A stretch of DNA of 64,000 bases, from positions 43,216 to 107,215 of the forward strand of contig NW_005179204.1 of the NCBI RefSeq assembly GCF_000350225.1, given 5' to 3'. The notes beneath the pieces were generated by a model. The model was given only the letters and a program-made list of their open reading frames with translations, made no database searches and was not told where the DNA came from. Numbering within the stretch: the first letter of the stretch is position 1; each line of letters begins with the position of its first letter. The DNA is from Chondrus crispus (lineage: Eukaryota; Rhodophyta; Florideophyceae; Gigartinales; Gigartinaceae). Below, in pieces: positions 30,622-42,298 of this stretch. Made by a program: the position numbers and the translations under genes.

Positions 30622-33183
30622 TTACGGGTTTTTCGAACTACCCGAGCTTTCAGTGCTATTCGCTTGGCTATCGTTAGCTAGCGCGTCGACGGGCCCCTGG
30701 CCGCGCGGATGGGGACGGTTTCCCCACTCCGACTGGGCATCTTCTACGAAGTAATCGGATACTTCGTGGCCTTGGATTGCAACGTCCGGCCGTTGCAATA
30801 TTCGAGGGGCGGAGAGAACGGGCTCCCCTCCGCCTCCTTCTGTGGGCTGGGGGTGCGTCTCACCAGCCCAGTCTTGGAGGTACATGATGGCGTTCTGTAC
30901 CCCTTGGGGCAACGGGGGTCGGCCCCGGTCGCCTCGCCCATCTCGACGGGGATATCGCGTATCCATCCGACGAGAGTCACGTCGATCCCTTTGATCGGTC
31001 CCCGGGTATCGGTACCCGCCTTCACGAGGGGCAAAACGGACGCCCCCACCCGATCGGCTCGGGTCACCTCGACGCGGGCCTCGGTCTGCCCGCGTAGACT
31101 GCTGGATGAGATTGCGCATTCCGGGGCGCGTCTCCATCTGATAGCGGTAGTTCCTGTACGCCGTGAACTGACGTTGTTCAGGAGACAGGAACGGGCACGC
31201 GTACATGGCGTGGCCGTACGTCCGGCACAGCCAACAAATGTACGCGCTGCCATCGGTCGACGCGAAAGTCGCCGCGTGGCGTGCCTCCTCATCGGTGAGT
31301 CGAGGCACGTTAGGCAGCCCGCGGTCTCCTTCTCGACGGGAGATATCCAGCTCGGCCATGTTGTGGTTCGGACCACCCATGGCCCTCGGCGTGTGTGCGA
31401 ACGCCGTTGCGAAGCTTCCGGTCGAACCGGTGGAAGCTGGCGTAGGGGGTCGGCCTCCTGCCCGGTCGAAGCCTTGCGTGATGAGGACAGGGTCGGCCTG
31501 CCACTCATCTTCTCCAATGTGGAGGGCGGTCGCCGGCGAACTCGTTCCGTGCGACCTTGGAGTTCGGACTCCCTTCGCTGCCGGCTTCGGGTCCGGCAGC
31601 GGCAACCCGCGACGAGCGCGGTAAGTTGTACCCTCGGCCGTTGCGATACGGCGAATCGTTGAGAGTTCGGTCTTTTGTTGTCCCGGCAACCTTTGCATCG
31701 TCTCTGCCACTGCGGCCCGGGTCGCAGTGGACAGCCCGCGCACGAAGTAATGCGCGAGAGCTTGTTCTGAGAACACGGCCGTGCATCGGAACGCGGCGGA
31801 TTCCAGCCGGTCTGCGAACGTGTTCTCGGTTTCGTGAGGAAGCTGTCGCGCCGACGCGACAGCGTCAAACGCTTCCCCCAACACGTCGTCGGTTAGGTAG
31901 CGTTTGATAAATTGGTTGACGAGGCCAGGCCAGCTCGTGTCGTCGTGGAGCTGGCCGGCGCGGAGGCCGCGCATAGTGTAACTCGTATACAACCGCTCCG
32001 CGTCCCGCTCGAGGAAGTGAGCGAAGACACGGATTGCCACACCTTCGGTCAGGTGCTGGGCATTGAAGGTTATCCGGATATCCTTCAGAAACGGGAGCAA
32101 CTGAATCGCGTCAGTACCGTCGAAGCTCTTCATCGTGGGACGGAGCCCACGGCAGCGTTGGACGTACTTCGCGATCCGTCCCGCGTCACCCGAGGTAACG
32201 AGCCTCGAGGTGTTGTCCAACCGATACATGCGGTAGTTCGCGACTGCGCTGAACTCCTGTATCATGGTGTGGACGGGCTCGAGCCCGGGTTCGGCGGGGC
32301 CCAACGTTCCGAACGGCGTGACGGGCAACGTTCGGACGTCGACGGGGCCGGGATGCGCGGTAAGATCCGCTGGCTGGTAGCCGCCCCAGCGAGGATCGAA
32401 GGGGAGAATCGGTTCCCCTGATCCGCGGGCGACTCCTCCACGGCCACGGTCGGGTTCGTCCGGTACCCGTCGGGACTGCCGCATGCTTCCGGATGCATAC
32501 GGCAGGGCTTGAGTCTCGGACGCGAAGTTCGCGTCCGCTGTCGGCTTGATGTCCTCCGCCCTCCGACTGGTGACGGCTCCAGTCGGGGGCCACTCCTGCG
32601 CTCCGGATGCGCCCGGAGGAACAGTGGCACCGGGCCCACTCGAGGGGGCTCCGGGCGGCCTCTCGGCCGAGGTTTGTTCCATCTCACGGGCACGGCGGCG
32701 CGTTGAGTTGAGCTCCGCCGCCATGTGCGCGAACGCTCCCATCTGTTCGGCTGATGGGAAGGGTTGCGGGTCGCGTCGGACCCCGGAGTTCGCACTCGCG
32801 GGTTGACCCGCAACGTCCATGGCGGGGGAATCGATGCGCGCCTCTTCGACCAGTACCAAACGGGACTGTAGCTGGTCGACGAGGGCGCGCAGGTTCTCCA
32901 AGGACTGAGTTACGCGCTCAAACCTTCCTTCGCGGAGGGAGCGCAACTCATCCATACAGCGGGCGTAGACGCTGTCGGAGACGTCGATACGGAGGGATGT
33001 TCGGACATCTTCGATATACTCCGCGATGCGATCGTACATCGCGCGAGCGCGTCCTTCGGAGAAGCCGGGCGACGGTTCGCGGTCTCGGGGACCAGCGTCG
33101 CCGTCGCCGACTCGGACGCGGAGCGCGGCCTCTTGCACATCGGCGGGCTCCGAGCGAATCGAGGTGGGATATTCGCCACTCAT
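30622..33183 (-). CDS. G1 Gag, intact
   Basis: 853 residues from ATG at 33181-33183 (MSGEYPTS). The N-terminal 130 residues contain a helical, probably coiled-coil block (YIEDVRTSLRID ... ENLRALVDQLQSRL). A Pro-rich linker follows. The gag/capsid region lies around 360-520 (IRVFAHFLERDAERLY, WPGLVNQFIKRYL, ALAHYFVRGL). The zinc knuckle CWLCRTYGHAMYAC is at 650-663, and the C-terminus is Arg/Gly/Pro-rich, probably RNA-binding. It forms the particle and selects RNA. It is uninterrupted, unlike pol in the same element. Confidence 0.85.
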   Translation of the reverse strand: MSGEYPTSIRSEPADVQEAALRVRVGDGDAGPRDREPSPGFSEGRARAMYDRIAEYIEDVRTSLRIDVSDSVYARCMDELRSLREGRFERVTQSLENLRALVDQLQSRLVLVEEARIDSPAMDVAGQPASANSGVRRDPQPFPSAEQMGAFAHMAAELNSTRRRAREMEQTSAERPPGAPSSGPGATVPPGASGAQEWPPTGAVTSRRAEDIKPTADANFASETQALPYASGSMRQSRRVPDEPDRGRGGVARGSGEPILPFDPRWGGYQPADLTAHPGPVDVRTLPVTPFGTLGPAEPGLEPVHTMIQEFSAVANYRMYRLDNTSRLVTSGDAGRIAKYVQRCRGLRPTMKSFDGTDAIQLLPFLKDIRITFNAQHLTEGVAIRVFAHFLERDAERLYTSYTMRGLRAGQLHDDTSWPGLVNQFIKRYLTDDVLGEAFDAVASARQLPHETENTFADRLESAAFRCTAVFSEQALAHYFVRGLSTATRAAVAETMQRLPGQQKTELSTIRRIATAEGTTYRARRGLPLPDPKPAAKGVRTPRSHGTSSPATALHIGEDEWQADPVLITQGFDRAGGRPPTPASTGSTGSFATAFAHTPRAMGGPNHNMAELDISRREGDRGLPNVPRLTDEEARHAATFASTDGSAYICWLCRTYGHAMYACPFLSPEQRQFTAYRNYRYQMETRPGMRNLIQQSTRADRGPRRGDPSRSGGGVRFAPREGGYRYPGTDQRDRRDSRRMDTRYPRRDGRGDRGRPPLPQGVQNAIMYLQDWAGETHPQPTEGGGGEPVLSAPRILQRPDVAIQGHEVSDYFVEDAQSEWGNRPHPRGQGPVDALANDSQANSTESSGSSKNP

Positions 33184-33240
33184 CTCGACGCGTAAGGACG
33201 CGGAGGTAAACGATAGTCTTCTCGGCTCGATCGTGAGAGT

Positions 33241-33260
33241 CTTCTAGGTCGGGAGACCAC
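33241..33260 (-). other. G1 primer binding site, non-CCA type
   Basis: Reading inward from the 5' LTR the sequence is GTGGTCTCCCGACCTAGAAG. G2 has the same 20 bases at 51185-51204, and G3 has TTGATCTCCTGACCTAGAAG. The complement, CUUCUAGGUCRGGAGA, contains CUUCUAG, which resembles the anticodon loop of tRNA-Arg(UCU). Extension from an internal or half tRNA is an inference. Confidence 0.5.
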
Positions 33261-33860
33261 TGTAGTATAATCACCCCCAACGACGAGGGGGGTGAGTACT
33301 GACAGTTCGGAAAGACCCCGATCGGCGGGAAGACAGAAGCACGGCCCACCCACGGTACCGAGCACGGGCTCGAGGTAGCGGTGGTAGAGCGGGATCGGGG
33401 AGGACGCGCGCACGCGCGAGCGGTTCTACGCCTCGACGCCCCGGAGCGGTACTGGGTGACGTTCCAGTACCGACGGGCGGAGGCGGAGCCGGCTCGTGGG
33501 CGTGCTACGCGCGTCCTCAACCCGCGCGCGGTGCTGCTTCTAGGTAAAACGGACGGAAGTACCTAAAAGTAAGCGGGCGGACCAAGGTGGAGGATCCTTG
33601 ACAAGTCCGTGCTTGTCGTCCTCCACCGCCGGCGGTCCGCTCATATTTAATGTACATTGTAGTCTATCATAACTCTACAGTAGTGCCGGTCGACCGACAC
33701 TGTAACGCTGTCAGCCGTCGGGGCTGACAGTCCACGTGTAGTGCGCGTCCCGTACACGTGGAGGACACGTGTGTGCGCGCGTAGCTGTAAGGCTCGTGCC
33801 TTACTGTCGCTGATCTAATCCTAATCTAATTTCCGAATTTCCGTTTGGGGTTATACCACA
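33261..33860 (-). repeat. G1 5' LTR
   Basis: 600 bp, same ends as the 3' LTR, with about 15 or more substitutions and small indels relative to it. Followed by GCACG (33861-33865). That pentamer also precedes the gypsy-derived patch at 40281 within another Copia-A copy. Confidence 0.88.
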
Positions 33861-35288
33861 GCACGCAGAACATTTTTCAGAGATGCAATCATTTTCAGTA
33901 TTGTTGATTTTGTTAGCCTCATTACCAAGTAGTTTGACTCCACTTACCACACTGTCACGAATCATCGAAGCAATACCTTGAGAACGCACATGTGCAAAGC
34001 GCTCATGCCACGTTTGCAGGGTGGCAGCATGTGCAGATCCGATGTCACTGACGATGTCGAGAACGTAAAGTTCTCCAACCAATGTCGCAGTCGCCACTAC
34101 AGTTGAGCCTCGTCTGATCATGCATTTTCCATTTTCGAACCCAACTTTAAGTCCAAGTTCAGTCATTCGACTGACAGAGAGCAGAGAGAACGCAAAGTCC
34201 GGAACGTGCAATACATCCGTCAACTTGCACGGTTCGATGCGGCCATTCACATTTAACTTCAAGTGAACGTCACCACGGCCGGCAACCTTTGCACTAGCCT
34301 TGGTTCCCATCTGAACAGAGGCGGATTCAAGTGGCTCATACGTTGCAAACAAAGATCGGTCATATGTAATATGAGCTGTACAAGCTGAATCTACGAGCCA
34401 CGAAGGCGACATCTCCAGATTGTTCGTGTGCGAAGCTTTCGACATCAGACATGTGAAGTCGACGCTGTTTACAACCATGTCGGGATCAGGTTTCTGTGTG
34501 ACAAATGCAGATTGTTTCCGCTGAGACATACGCGGTTTATATGTGCTAGGAGGAGCCGGGCGACGCCCATTCAAATCCTTTCCCCAGCAGCGGGTTGCCG
34601 TATGGCCTGTATGACCGCAGTTCGTGCATTTGTAATCGTTTATGTCCCGATTGTTCGGGGCACGATTAACCAGAGCCGATGTCTGTGAGGAGCTAGACTT
34701 CATGTTTGCTCGTTGCTCTTCCTGCAGCAGACGACTTTTCACAAAGTCCAAACTGAATATCTTTTCCTCATTACCGAGAGCATCTAGTGCAACGATGAGA
34801 GCCTCGAAACGGGCAGGCAGACCGTTGAGCACTGCCATGGCCATCTCCTTGTCATCGATGTTTACGCTCATTGACTGGAGGATGGCTGCCAGCTGCTTGA
34901 CACGATTGATGTATGCAAGCACCTTTTCACCGGAAAGCATCTTCACAGTGTAGAACTCACGACGTGCAGCTAGTTTGTTCAGCAAAGTGTGCCTCTCAAA
35001 CACGTTGACAATAGCTTCCCACATCTCATGAGCAGTATCAACATCACGTACATGCTCAAGATGCTCATCTGATAGGGAGAGACCAATCAGTGCTTTAGCT
35101 TTACTGTCACCTCTGATCCACTTCTTACGCTCTTCCGCGCGTTCCTCACTTGGAACTCTTCCCTCAACGATGTATTGGTCAACATCACGTAGAGCAAGCA
35201 GAAGTTGTATTTTCTGCTTCCACACGTAGAAGTTGGAGTCCGTCAGTTTGTCGATTCTGATGGATCCTCGTCCTCCTTGATCTTCCAT
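33861..35288 (-). pseudogene. Copia-A gag-protease fragment
   Basis: Open from ATG (35286-35288) through gag, zinc knuckle and protease (VDSACTAHIT) to the integrase N-terminus (HERFAHVRSQGIAS, CISEKCSAC), then runs into G1 LTR sequence. It shares variants with the copy at 40299-41700 (VRSQ, SVVSG, NTEND). The two were duplicated from one parent. Confidence 0.9.
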
Positions 35289-35460
35289 TTTAGTGCAAAT
35301 AAACTTCAAGTACTCGAAAATCCGTTCGGGGATCCCAAGCCGTTAACCGATAGTCAACACAATGGCAAGCCCACCCGTCTAAGAAGTTCGATATGATTAC
35401 TATGAAGTTGCACTAGGAGAAATTTGCGAACAGATATGTGAATTTATTTGGATGAAATCC

Positions 35461-36003
35461 CTAACTATTCTGTTCACAAACTACCTTTAAGTGTGCGGCA
35501 CCGTTCTCGTGGCACTTCAGGTGCCCGTGAGACTCAAAGACGCGATTGCAAGGGATACAACGCGGAGTCTCCTTAGCGTTGGCAACTTGAATGCGATGAG
35601 ACCTAGACTGAATGTGGTCGTAAAAGGCCTTCGCACTATTGCCACTAACGCCGCACACTTTACAATACCGCTTATACCGCGGGCACACCTTACGATTCCT
35701 CTTGCGCTCACGCTTAAACTCTTTATCCGCGAGAACAGCCGCTTTCCGAGCAGAAAGTCGATGCGTAGTTCTCTTTATTGGTGCGGGAACAGAGCGCGGA
35801 ATACGAGGAATCCTATATGGTGCGCAACTCGAGGACGGACCCGGAAGCGCGAGCCGAGGTGAAGGTTGATCCTCAGGCTCAAGCACCTCAACGGATACGA
35901 CCTCCGATGTCCGAAACGTTCGACCGGTGACCAGCTTCCCAGGCGCAGAGCGCACCGGTACTAAATCCAGATCTAACACAACCCCGTAAAAACAGGTATT
36001 CAC
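35461..36003 (-). CDS. Copia-A accessory zinc-finger ORF
   Basis: 180 residues. Both C-X2-C-X12-H-X5-H fingers have full ligand sets (C114/C117/H130/H136 and C149/C152/H165/H171). Position and neighbours are as in the other Copia-A copies. It is intact although the element is dead. Confidence 0.6.
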   Translation of the reverse strand: MNTCFYGVVLDLDLVPVRSAPGKLVTGRTFRTSEVVSVEVLEPEDQPSPRLALPGPSSSCAPYRIPRIPRSVPAPIKRTTHRLSARKAAVLADKEFKRERKRNRKVCPRYKRYCKVCGVSGNSAKAFYDHIQSRSHRIQVANAKETPRCIPCNRVFESHGHLKCHENGAAHLKVVCEQNS

Positions 36004-36495
36004 AATAAGGAATATGAAGATAATCGTCAGTAACAGATTTTGGAATTATTGCTCTTAAGAACCACCAAAACGTGCAAAGACAATCACTTAGATGTGTAGG
36101 AAATGGAAAGAAACTCAAAACTTACTTTGCATGAGAGAACGAAGAAAAACCAAATGCGAGATTGACGACGACGGCGGTAGCGGGAGCGGAAACGAAGACG
36201 AAGACCAAAGACAGAGACAGCAGCAAGAACCACAGCAAGAACAAAAGCCAAACCAAGAACGAAGACAACGAAGACAGCGGGGGCGATGACCAAAACCAAT
36301 TCACACAACAGAGCAAGAACGACAGCAGCAGCGAAAACCAAAACCAAGAACGACGGCAAGAACGAGAGCGACAACGACAGCGAGAAGACCAGCGGAAAGA
36401 ACGACGAGAAACGGCAGCGAAAACGACAGCGACAACGACGGCAGAAACAACGGAACGAGAACGACAGACTCATGCAGTGAAACGACAGCGAGGGA
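36004..36495 (-). other. Copia-A leader (low complexity)
   Basis: Same leader as at 13796-14287. The primer site GGTTATGGGCCCAG (reverse strand) follows at 36496-36509. Confidence 0.55.
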
Positions 36496-36509
36496 CTGGG
36501 CCCATAACC

Positions 36510-37773
36510 TAATGGTAGGTTTGGAGGGGCAAGGGAAAGAAGGAAGGCAGGTTGATGTGTGTGAGTGAAGGAGTTGGTGCCGAGGTTTACTTTGAAGCCG
36601 TTTTCCTGCAATACTTATACACTTGGAGTGCTACACTATCGCTCTACACCGAATCCCAGTAAACCATACTCTACTATGCGCGACCAAGCGCGGTCCTCTT
36701 GTGGCCCGACCATACTGTTCGATTTCCACCTTACGAATCGATTCGTAACTATTAGCTCACAACTATTTCTACACATTCCAAATGACTGTAAACCATGGCC
36801 CTATGCATGCAACTGTTTCACACCTTACTAATCTGCATCCAGTCATGCCAGACTTCATTGTTGTGCAACGAACAACTTGGCACTTGTCTATTTCCAACAA
36901 CGCAAACGTCTTTCATATCACAATCGCCATACGTATCCTTGTTTCTCACCTTACTAATTTCGCCAAGCACTGTCAGATAATTATGGCAAGTTATAACAAT
37001 GTGCATCCAGACTTTCTACACAACTCACATGAGAATACATGTAAATCACACGAGTACTGTCATGAACTTGCATCCAACGGCGCACCATGACGAGAGCACA
37101 GTGCAACGGCGCGTGCTCACGCAAGACTCGCATACAGCGTGACGCGTACACAGAATAATCGCACAACTGTATTCCTCTCGCGAGAAGTACTTGTTGTACT
37201 TTTGATTCACATGTACTGTACTCGGACACGCGCAGGATCGCAAACAGTCTGACACTGTAAAACTGTAAACCCTCATGTGCATACACCTGGATGCGTGTAC
37301 ATGTGTACGTACCCGCATCCACCTGGCGACACGTACATGTGTACACGGGATACATGTGTCCCGCCCGGGGGCCCCATGCAATTACCCATTACAACCATGG
37401 CAAACCACTTGAAACCCCCAAAACAACGTAATTATGGCATATACAGGCCATTTAAAGTACATCACAAGGCCAATGACGCACACGTGGACAACGCTCGACC
37501 AATAGATTTGCAGCATTAGACCTAACGGCCAATAGAATTGCAGTATTTCCTGTGTAGTCTATAGTGCTACGGGCCAAGGTTCCACTTGGCAAAACTATGC
37601 AAATTTGCATGACCCTCCGAGAGGCCACTTTCGTCCCCAGAACCCCAAAATCTGGGATTTTACACGTGTCATGTCGTGATATGGGTAAGAGCGCCTGGAC
37701 TGTGCAGTCATGTACACGTGTCACTCGATTTTGCACTTTCCAGATAACAGCATGTGGTCGCACATTTTCAATA
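36510..37773 (-). repeat. Copia-A LTR (subtype a)
   Basis: TAATGGTAGG...TTCAATA, 1,264 bp. Its outer end is joined directly to CCGACGATTTG of Copia-A RNase H. Confidence 0.9.
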
Positions 37774-40280
37774 CCGACGATTTGTAGATTCGTTCTGAGC
37801 AAACGCAATCGTACCAGCGTTGCCACATCCAACGAGCATTGTTGGATCTGAATTCGCACCAAGTACATCGGCATGGAAGCGTCGAAGCCACGCGACCTCT
37901 TTGCATGCTTCACTGAGTGCGATGTATTCTGCCTCACAAGTAGACTTTGCAACTACTGTTTGTTTCCGGGAAGCCCAACTGATAGGCCCATCACAAAGCT
38001 TGAACACGTACCCACTCGTTGATTTCCGTGATTCAAGGCATCCACCCCAATCTGCGTCGCTATACCCATGAAGTTCCGTACCAAGATCATCTTTACCAAA
38101 CACTATTCCAAGATGCTGGGACCCACGCAAGTATCTCAAAACACGTTTCACACCTGTCCAATGCGAATCGTGAGGGTCGGCACAGTGTTGAGATAACTTT
38201 CCAATGGCATACGCAATATCGGGGCGGGTCCCGACCATTAGGAACATTAGACATCCCATGGCCTGACGATATGGTTCAAAGCATGGGTTGTCATCAGTGC
38301 CAGTTTCGGCAACTTGCATTGTGACATGTCGAGACTGTTCCATCGGAGTAACGCAAGGATTGCATGCCGACATTTTGAACCGTTTCAGTACTGCTTGGGC
38401 ATACTTCGACTGTGTGACGGTCATGACGTGTTTAGAACGTATACGGTCGATTTCGAGACCAATACAAGTCTTCGCTTCGCCAAGGTCTTTCATATCGAAT
38501 CGTTTGTTGAGTTCATTTTTCATCCATAATATGGCCTCCAAGTCACTTCCAGCTAGCAGCAGATCGTCCACGTACAACGCGATAATCATGATGACATTGC
38601 CTTGGCGTCTAATGTAAAGACATGGGTCGCTGCGTGTATTGTTGAAACCAAGTTCAGTGATCAGAAACTCATCGATCTTACTATGCCATTGGCGATGGGC
38701 TTGCTTAAGACCATAGATTGCTTTCAGAAGTTTACACACCGAATCAGGTTTGACTTTGTCGATGCATCCTTCAGGTTGCTCCATGTAGATTTCTTCGTGA
38801 AGGTCACCGTTGAGGAAGGCAGTCACCACGTCCATCTGATGCAGCTCAAGGTCAAAGTGCGCAACCAGTGCCAGCAGCAGACGGATAGTTGTGAATTTGA
38901 TGACAGGGGCGAAATTTTCAGTGTAATCGATGCCTTCTACTTGTTGAAAGCCTCGTGCCACAAGACGTCCCTTTGCAGTTTCGACCAATTTTCCGGACTC
39001 GTCAGGAAGTTGCTTCACTCCGAAAACCCACCTGGACGTCAGGATGTTCGATGCTTGAGATCTTGGAACAAGTGTCCATGTTTTGTTTTTGTGTTGTGAA
39101 GCAAGTTCTTTGTCGATGCCCTTCTGCCAGAAGCGAGCTTTTGGAGAATCCATAGCTTGCTTGTACGAGTTTGGAATTTCTGTTATCACATGGGCGTGGC
39201 TAAGGAGTCCAGCAGTCACCAAAGCTGCTGCCCACCACGCCCCAGGCGTTTTGCGAACGCGAGTGGACCGACGGAGATTAGTTGGGGGATCAATCGTTTC
39301 TTCCTCAACTACGTGTTGCCCGACTGTTTCGGTGGTTTCGTCCTCCCCTGGAGTTGGGGAGGAGTTGGAGGATTCATCAGAGTCTTGTTGTTCATCCGGC
39401 GATGATACTTCTGATGCCACTGCATCATTTTCTGCAACTTCCTCATCGATGTTCAAGTTGATTGTGTCATCATCAGTTGTAGCCTCCTCGTTTGTATCCA
39501 TCGGTTCACCAGATTTGCCTCCCGTGGACTCGTCAAAAGTAACATCTCTGGATACGATCACTTTGTGTAAATCACCATCCTACAACTTGTAAGCTTTCGT
39601 ATTTACAGCATACCCTAGAAACATTGCCTCCTTCGCACGGGCGTCAAGTTTCTGGATGTTGTGTTTTGGTAATGTATACCAACACTTTGAACCGAAAACA
39701 CGCAAATGACCAACATTTGGCACAGATTTCATCCATAAGTGGTATGGGGTCATCTTGGGGGGAATGGCACGTGACGTGACTCGATTTCGAACGTACACTG
39801 CATTAGCAAGTGATTCTGCCCAGAATCCCTTTGTAACTTTCTTGTGCGCTAGCATGGAGCGCACCAAGTTTACCAAAGTTCTGTTTAGTCGTTCGGCGAC
39901 GCCATTTTGCTCCGATGTGTACGCGGTTGTCATTTGATGCTGAGTACCATTTGCAATCAGAAAAGACTTAAACTCCGTGGACAGATACTCACCACCTCGA
40001 TCGGTGCGAAGCACTTTGATCTTGCGACCAGTGTGAGTCTGAGCAAGTTGTGCAAACATTTTGTATCGTTCAAGTGCTTCTGATTTATGGTGCATATGGT
40101 ACACTACTGACCAGTTTGAGTGATCATCTATGAAGGTAATGAAGTACTTGGCACCACCAATGGACTGCACCTCTAAGGGGCCACAAACATCAGAGTGAAC
40201 TAAGTCTAGACAGAAGTATGCCCGCCTCGAGGACCGCTCTTTTGGGATCACAGATCGAGTGGCTTTGCCGTAGACGCACG
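37774..40280 (-). pseudogene. Copia-A integrase-RT-RNase H fragment
   Basis: Reads from VYGKATRSVIPKERSS (right end) through the integrase core, linker, RT with YVDDLLLAGSD and most of RNase H, ending at QNESTNRR where the neighbouring LTR begins. A TAG near 39581 replaces Trp in KLWDGDL. Beyond 40280 the frame is broken by a short gypsy-derived tract. The C-terminal 60 residues and 3' LTR are missing. Confidence 0.9.
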
Positions 40281-40298
40281 TGTAGTATAATCACCCCC
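40281..40298. repeat. 18-bp tract of gypsy LTR end inside Copia-A
   Basis: TGTAGTATAATCACCCCC, identical to the first bases of the G1 LTRs, follows GCACG. It replaces about 20 bp of integrase sequence (CAGAACATTTTTCAGAGATG in the intact copy) and nearly preserves length. Confidence 0.85.
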
Positions 40299-41700
40299 AA
40301 TCATTTTCAGTATTGTTGATTTTGTTAGCCTCATTACCAAGTAGTTTGACTCCACTTACCACACTGTCACGAATCATCGAAGCAATACCTTGAGAACGCA
40401 CATGTGCAAAGCGCTCATGCCACGTTTGCAGGGTGGCAGCATGTGCAGATCCGATGTCACTGACGATGTCGAGAACGTAAAGTTCTCCAACCAATGTCGC
40501 AGTCGCCACTACAGTTGAGCCTCGTCTGATCATGCATTTTCCATTTTCGAACCCAACTTTAAGTCCAAGTTCAGTCATTCGACTGACAGAGAGCAGAGAG
40601 AACGCAAAGTCCGGAACGTGCAATACATCCGTCAACTTGCACGGTTCGATGCGGCCATTCACATTTAACTTCAAGTGAACGTCACCACGGCCGGCAACCT
40701 TTGCACTAGCCTTGGTTCCCATCTGAACAGAGGCGGATTCAAGTGGCTCATACGTTGCAAACAAAGATCGGTCATATGTAATATGAGCTGTACAAGCTGA
40801 ATCTACGAGCCACGAAGGCGACATCTCCAGATTGTTCGTGTGCGAAGCTTTCGACATCAGACATGTGAAGTCGACGCTGTTTACAACCATGTCGGGATCA
40901 GGTTTCTGTGTGACAAATGCAGATTGTTTCCGCTGAGACATACGCGGTTTATATGTGCTAGGAGGAGCCGGGCGACGCCCATTCAAATCCTTTCCCCAGC
41001 AGCGGGTTGCCGTATGGCCTGTATGACCGCAGTTCGTGCATTTGTAATCGTTTATGTCCCGATTGTTCGGGGCACGATTAACCAGAGCCGATGTCTGTGA
41101 GGAGCTAGACTTCATGTTTGCTCGTTGCTCTTCCTGCAGCAGACGACTTTTCACAAAGTCCAAACTGAATATCTTTTCCTCATTACCGAGAGCATCTAGT
41201 GCAACGATGAGAGCCTCGAAACGGGCAGGCAGACCGTTGAGCACTGCCATGGCCATCTCCTTGTCATCGATGTTTACGCTCATTGACTTGAGGATGGCTG
41301 CCAGCTGCTTGACACGATTGATGTATGCAAGCACCTTTTCACCGGAAAGCATCTTCACAGTGTAGAACTCACGACGTGCAGCTAGTTTGTTCAGCAAAGT
41401 GTGCCTCTCAAACACGTTGACAATAGCTTCCCACATCTCATGAGCAGTATCAACATCACGTACATGCTCAAGATGCTCATCTGATAGGGAGAGACCAATC
41501 AGTGCTTTAGCTTTACTGTCACCTCTGATCCACTTCTTACGCTCTTCCGCGCGTTCCTCACTTGGAACTCTTCCCTCAACGATGTATTGGTCAACATCAC
41601 GTAGAGCAAGCAGAAGTTGTATTTTCTGCTTCCACACGTAGAAGTTGGAGTCCGTCAGTTTGTCGATTCTGATGGATCCTCCTCCTCCTTGATCTTCCAT
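40299..41700 (-). pseudogene. Copia-A gag-protease, separated from its pol
   Basis: Open from ATG at 41698-41700 through zinc knuckle CTNCGHTGHTATRC and protease VDSACTAH to the integrase N-terminus, where the gypsy-derived tract ends the frame. Nearly identical to 33884-35288. Together with 37774-40280 it makes one element. Confidence 0.9.
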
Positions 41701-41824
41701 TTTAGTGCAAATAAACTTCAAGTATTCGAAAATCCGTTCGGGGATCCCAAGCCGTTAACCGATAGTCAACACAATGGCAAGCCCACCCGTCTAACAAATT
41801 CGATATGATTACTATGAAGTTGCA

Positions 41825-42298
41825 CTAGGAGAAATTTGCAAACAGATATGTGAATTTATTTGGATGAAATCCCGAACTATTCTGTTCACAAACTACCTTT
41901 AAGTGTGCGGCACCGTTCTCGTGGCACTTCAGGTGCCCGTGAGACTCAAAGACGCGATTGCAAGGGATACAACGCGGAGTCTCCTTAGCGTTGGCAACTT
42001 GAATGCGATGAGACCTAGACTGAATGTGGTCGTAAAAGGCCTTCGCACTATTGCCACTAACGCCACACACTTTACAATACCGCTTATACCGCGGGCACAC
42101 CTTACGATTCCTCTTGCGCTCACGCTTAAACTCTTTATCCGCGAGAACAGCCGCTTTCCGAGCAGAAAGTCGATGCGTAGTTCTCTTTATTAGCGGGAAC
42201 AGAGCGCGGAATACGAGGAATCCTATAAGGTGCGCTACTCGAGGGACGGGGAAGCGCGAGCCGAGGTGAAGGTTGATCCTCAGGCTCAAGCACCTCAA
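41825..42298 (-). pseudogene. Copia-A accessory ORF, rearranged N-terminus
   Basis: Both zinc fingers are present, but the N-terminal third is out of frame because of small indels near 42190-42250. The C-terminus reads through the usual stop (SSGFHPNKFTYLF) because TAG became CGG at about 41874. Decaying copy. Confidence 0.7.

Larger units (their letters stand above)
20764..33860 (-). mobile_element. Ty3/gypsy chromovirus-like element G1, 13.1 kb (minus strand)
   Basis: LTRs at 20764-21355 and 33261-33860 start TGTAGTATAATCACCCCC and end TTATACCACA. From the 5' side (right): primer site, gag, protease-RT-RNase H-integrase with chromodomain, then a 4.5-kb 3' region holding a hairpin array and a long antisense ORF, then a G-rich purine tract. 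Pol carries one stop and two frameshifts. The LTRs differ at roughly 15 or more positions by eye. The flanks disagree: left CTGAC (Copia-B LTR), right GCACG (Copia-A integrase). The two ends may therefore derive from different insertions. Confidence 0.9.
33861..37773 (-). mobile_element. Copia-A copy truncated by gypsy G1 (5' portion, minus strand)
   Basis: Has a 1,264-bp subtype-a 5' LTR (36510-37773), primer site 36496-36509, leader, zinc-finger ORF and gag-protease. It stops at the G1 LTR within the integrase zinc domain. Its LTR in turn abuts the RNase H of the next Copia-A copy at 37774. Confidence 0.88.

Noticed and set aside
33861..40280. Single continuous Copia-A element
   Set aside because: The LTR at 36510-37773 abuts RNase H of another copy, so these are two truncated elements joined at 37773/37774.
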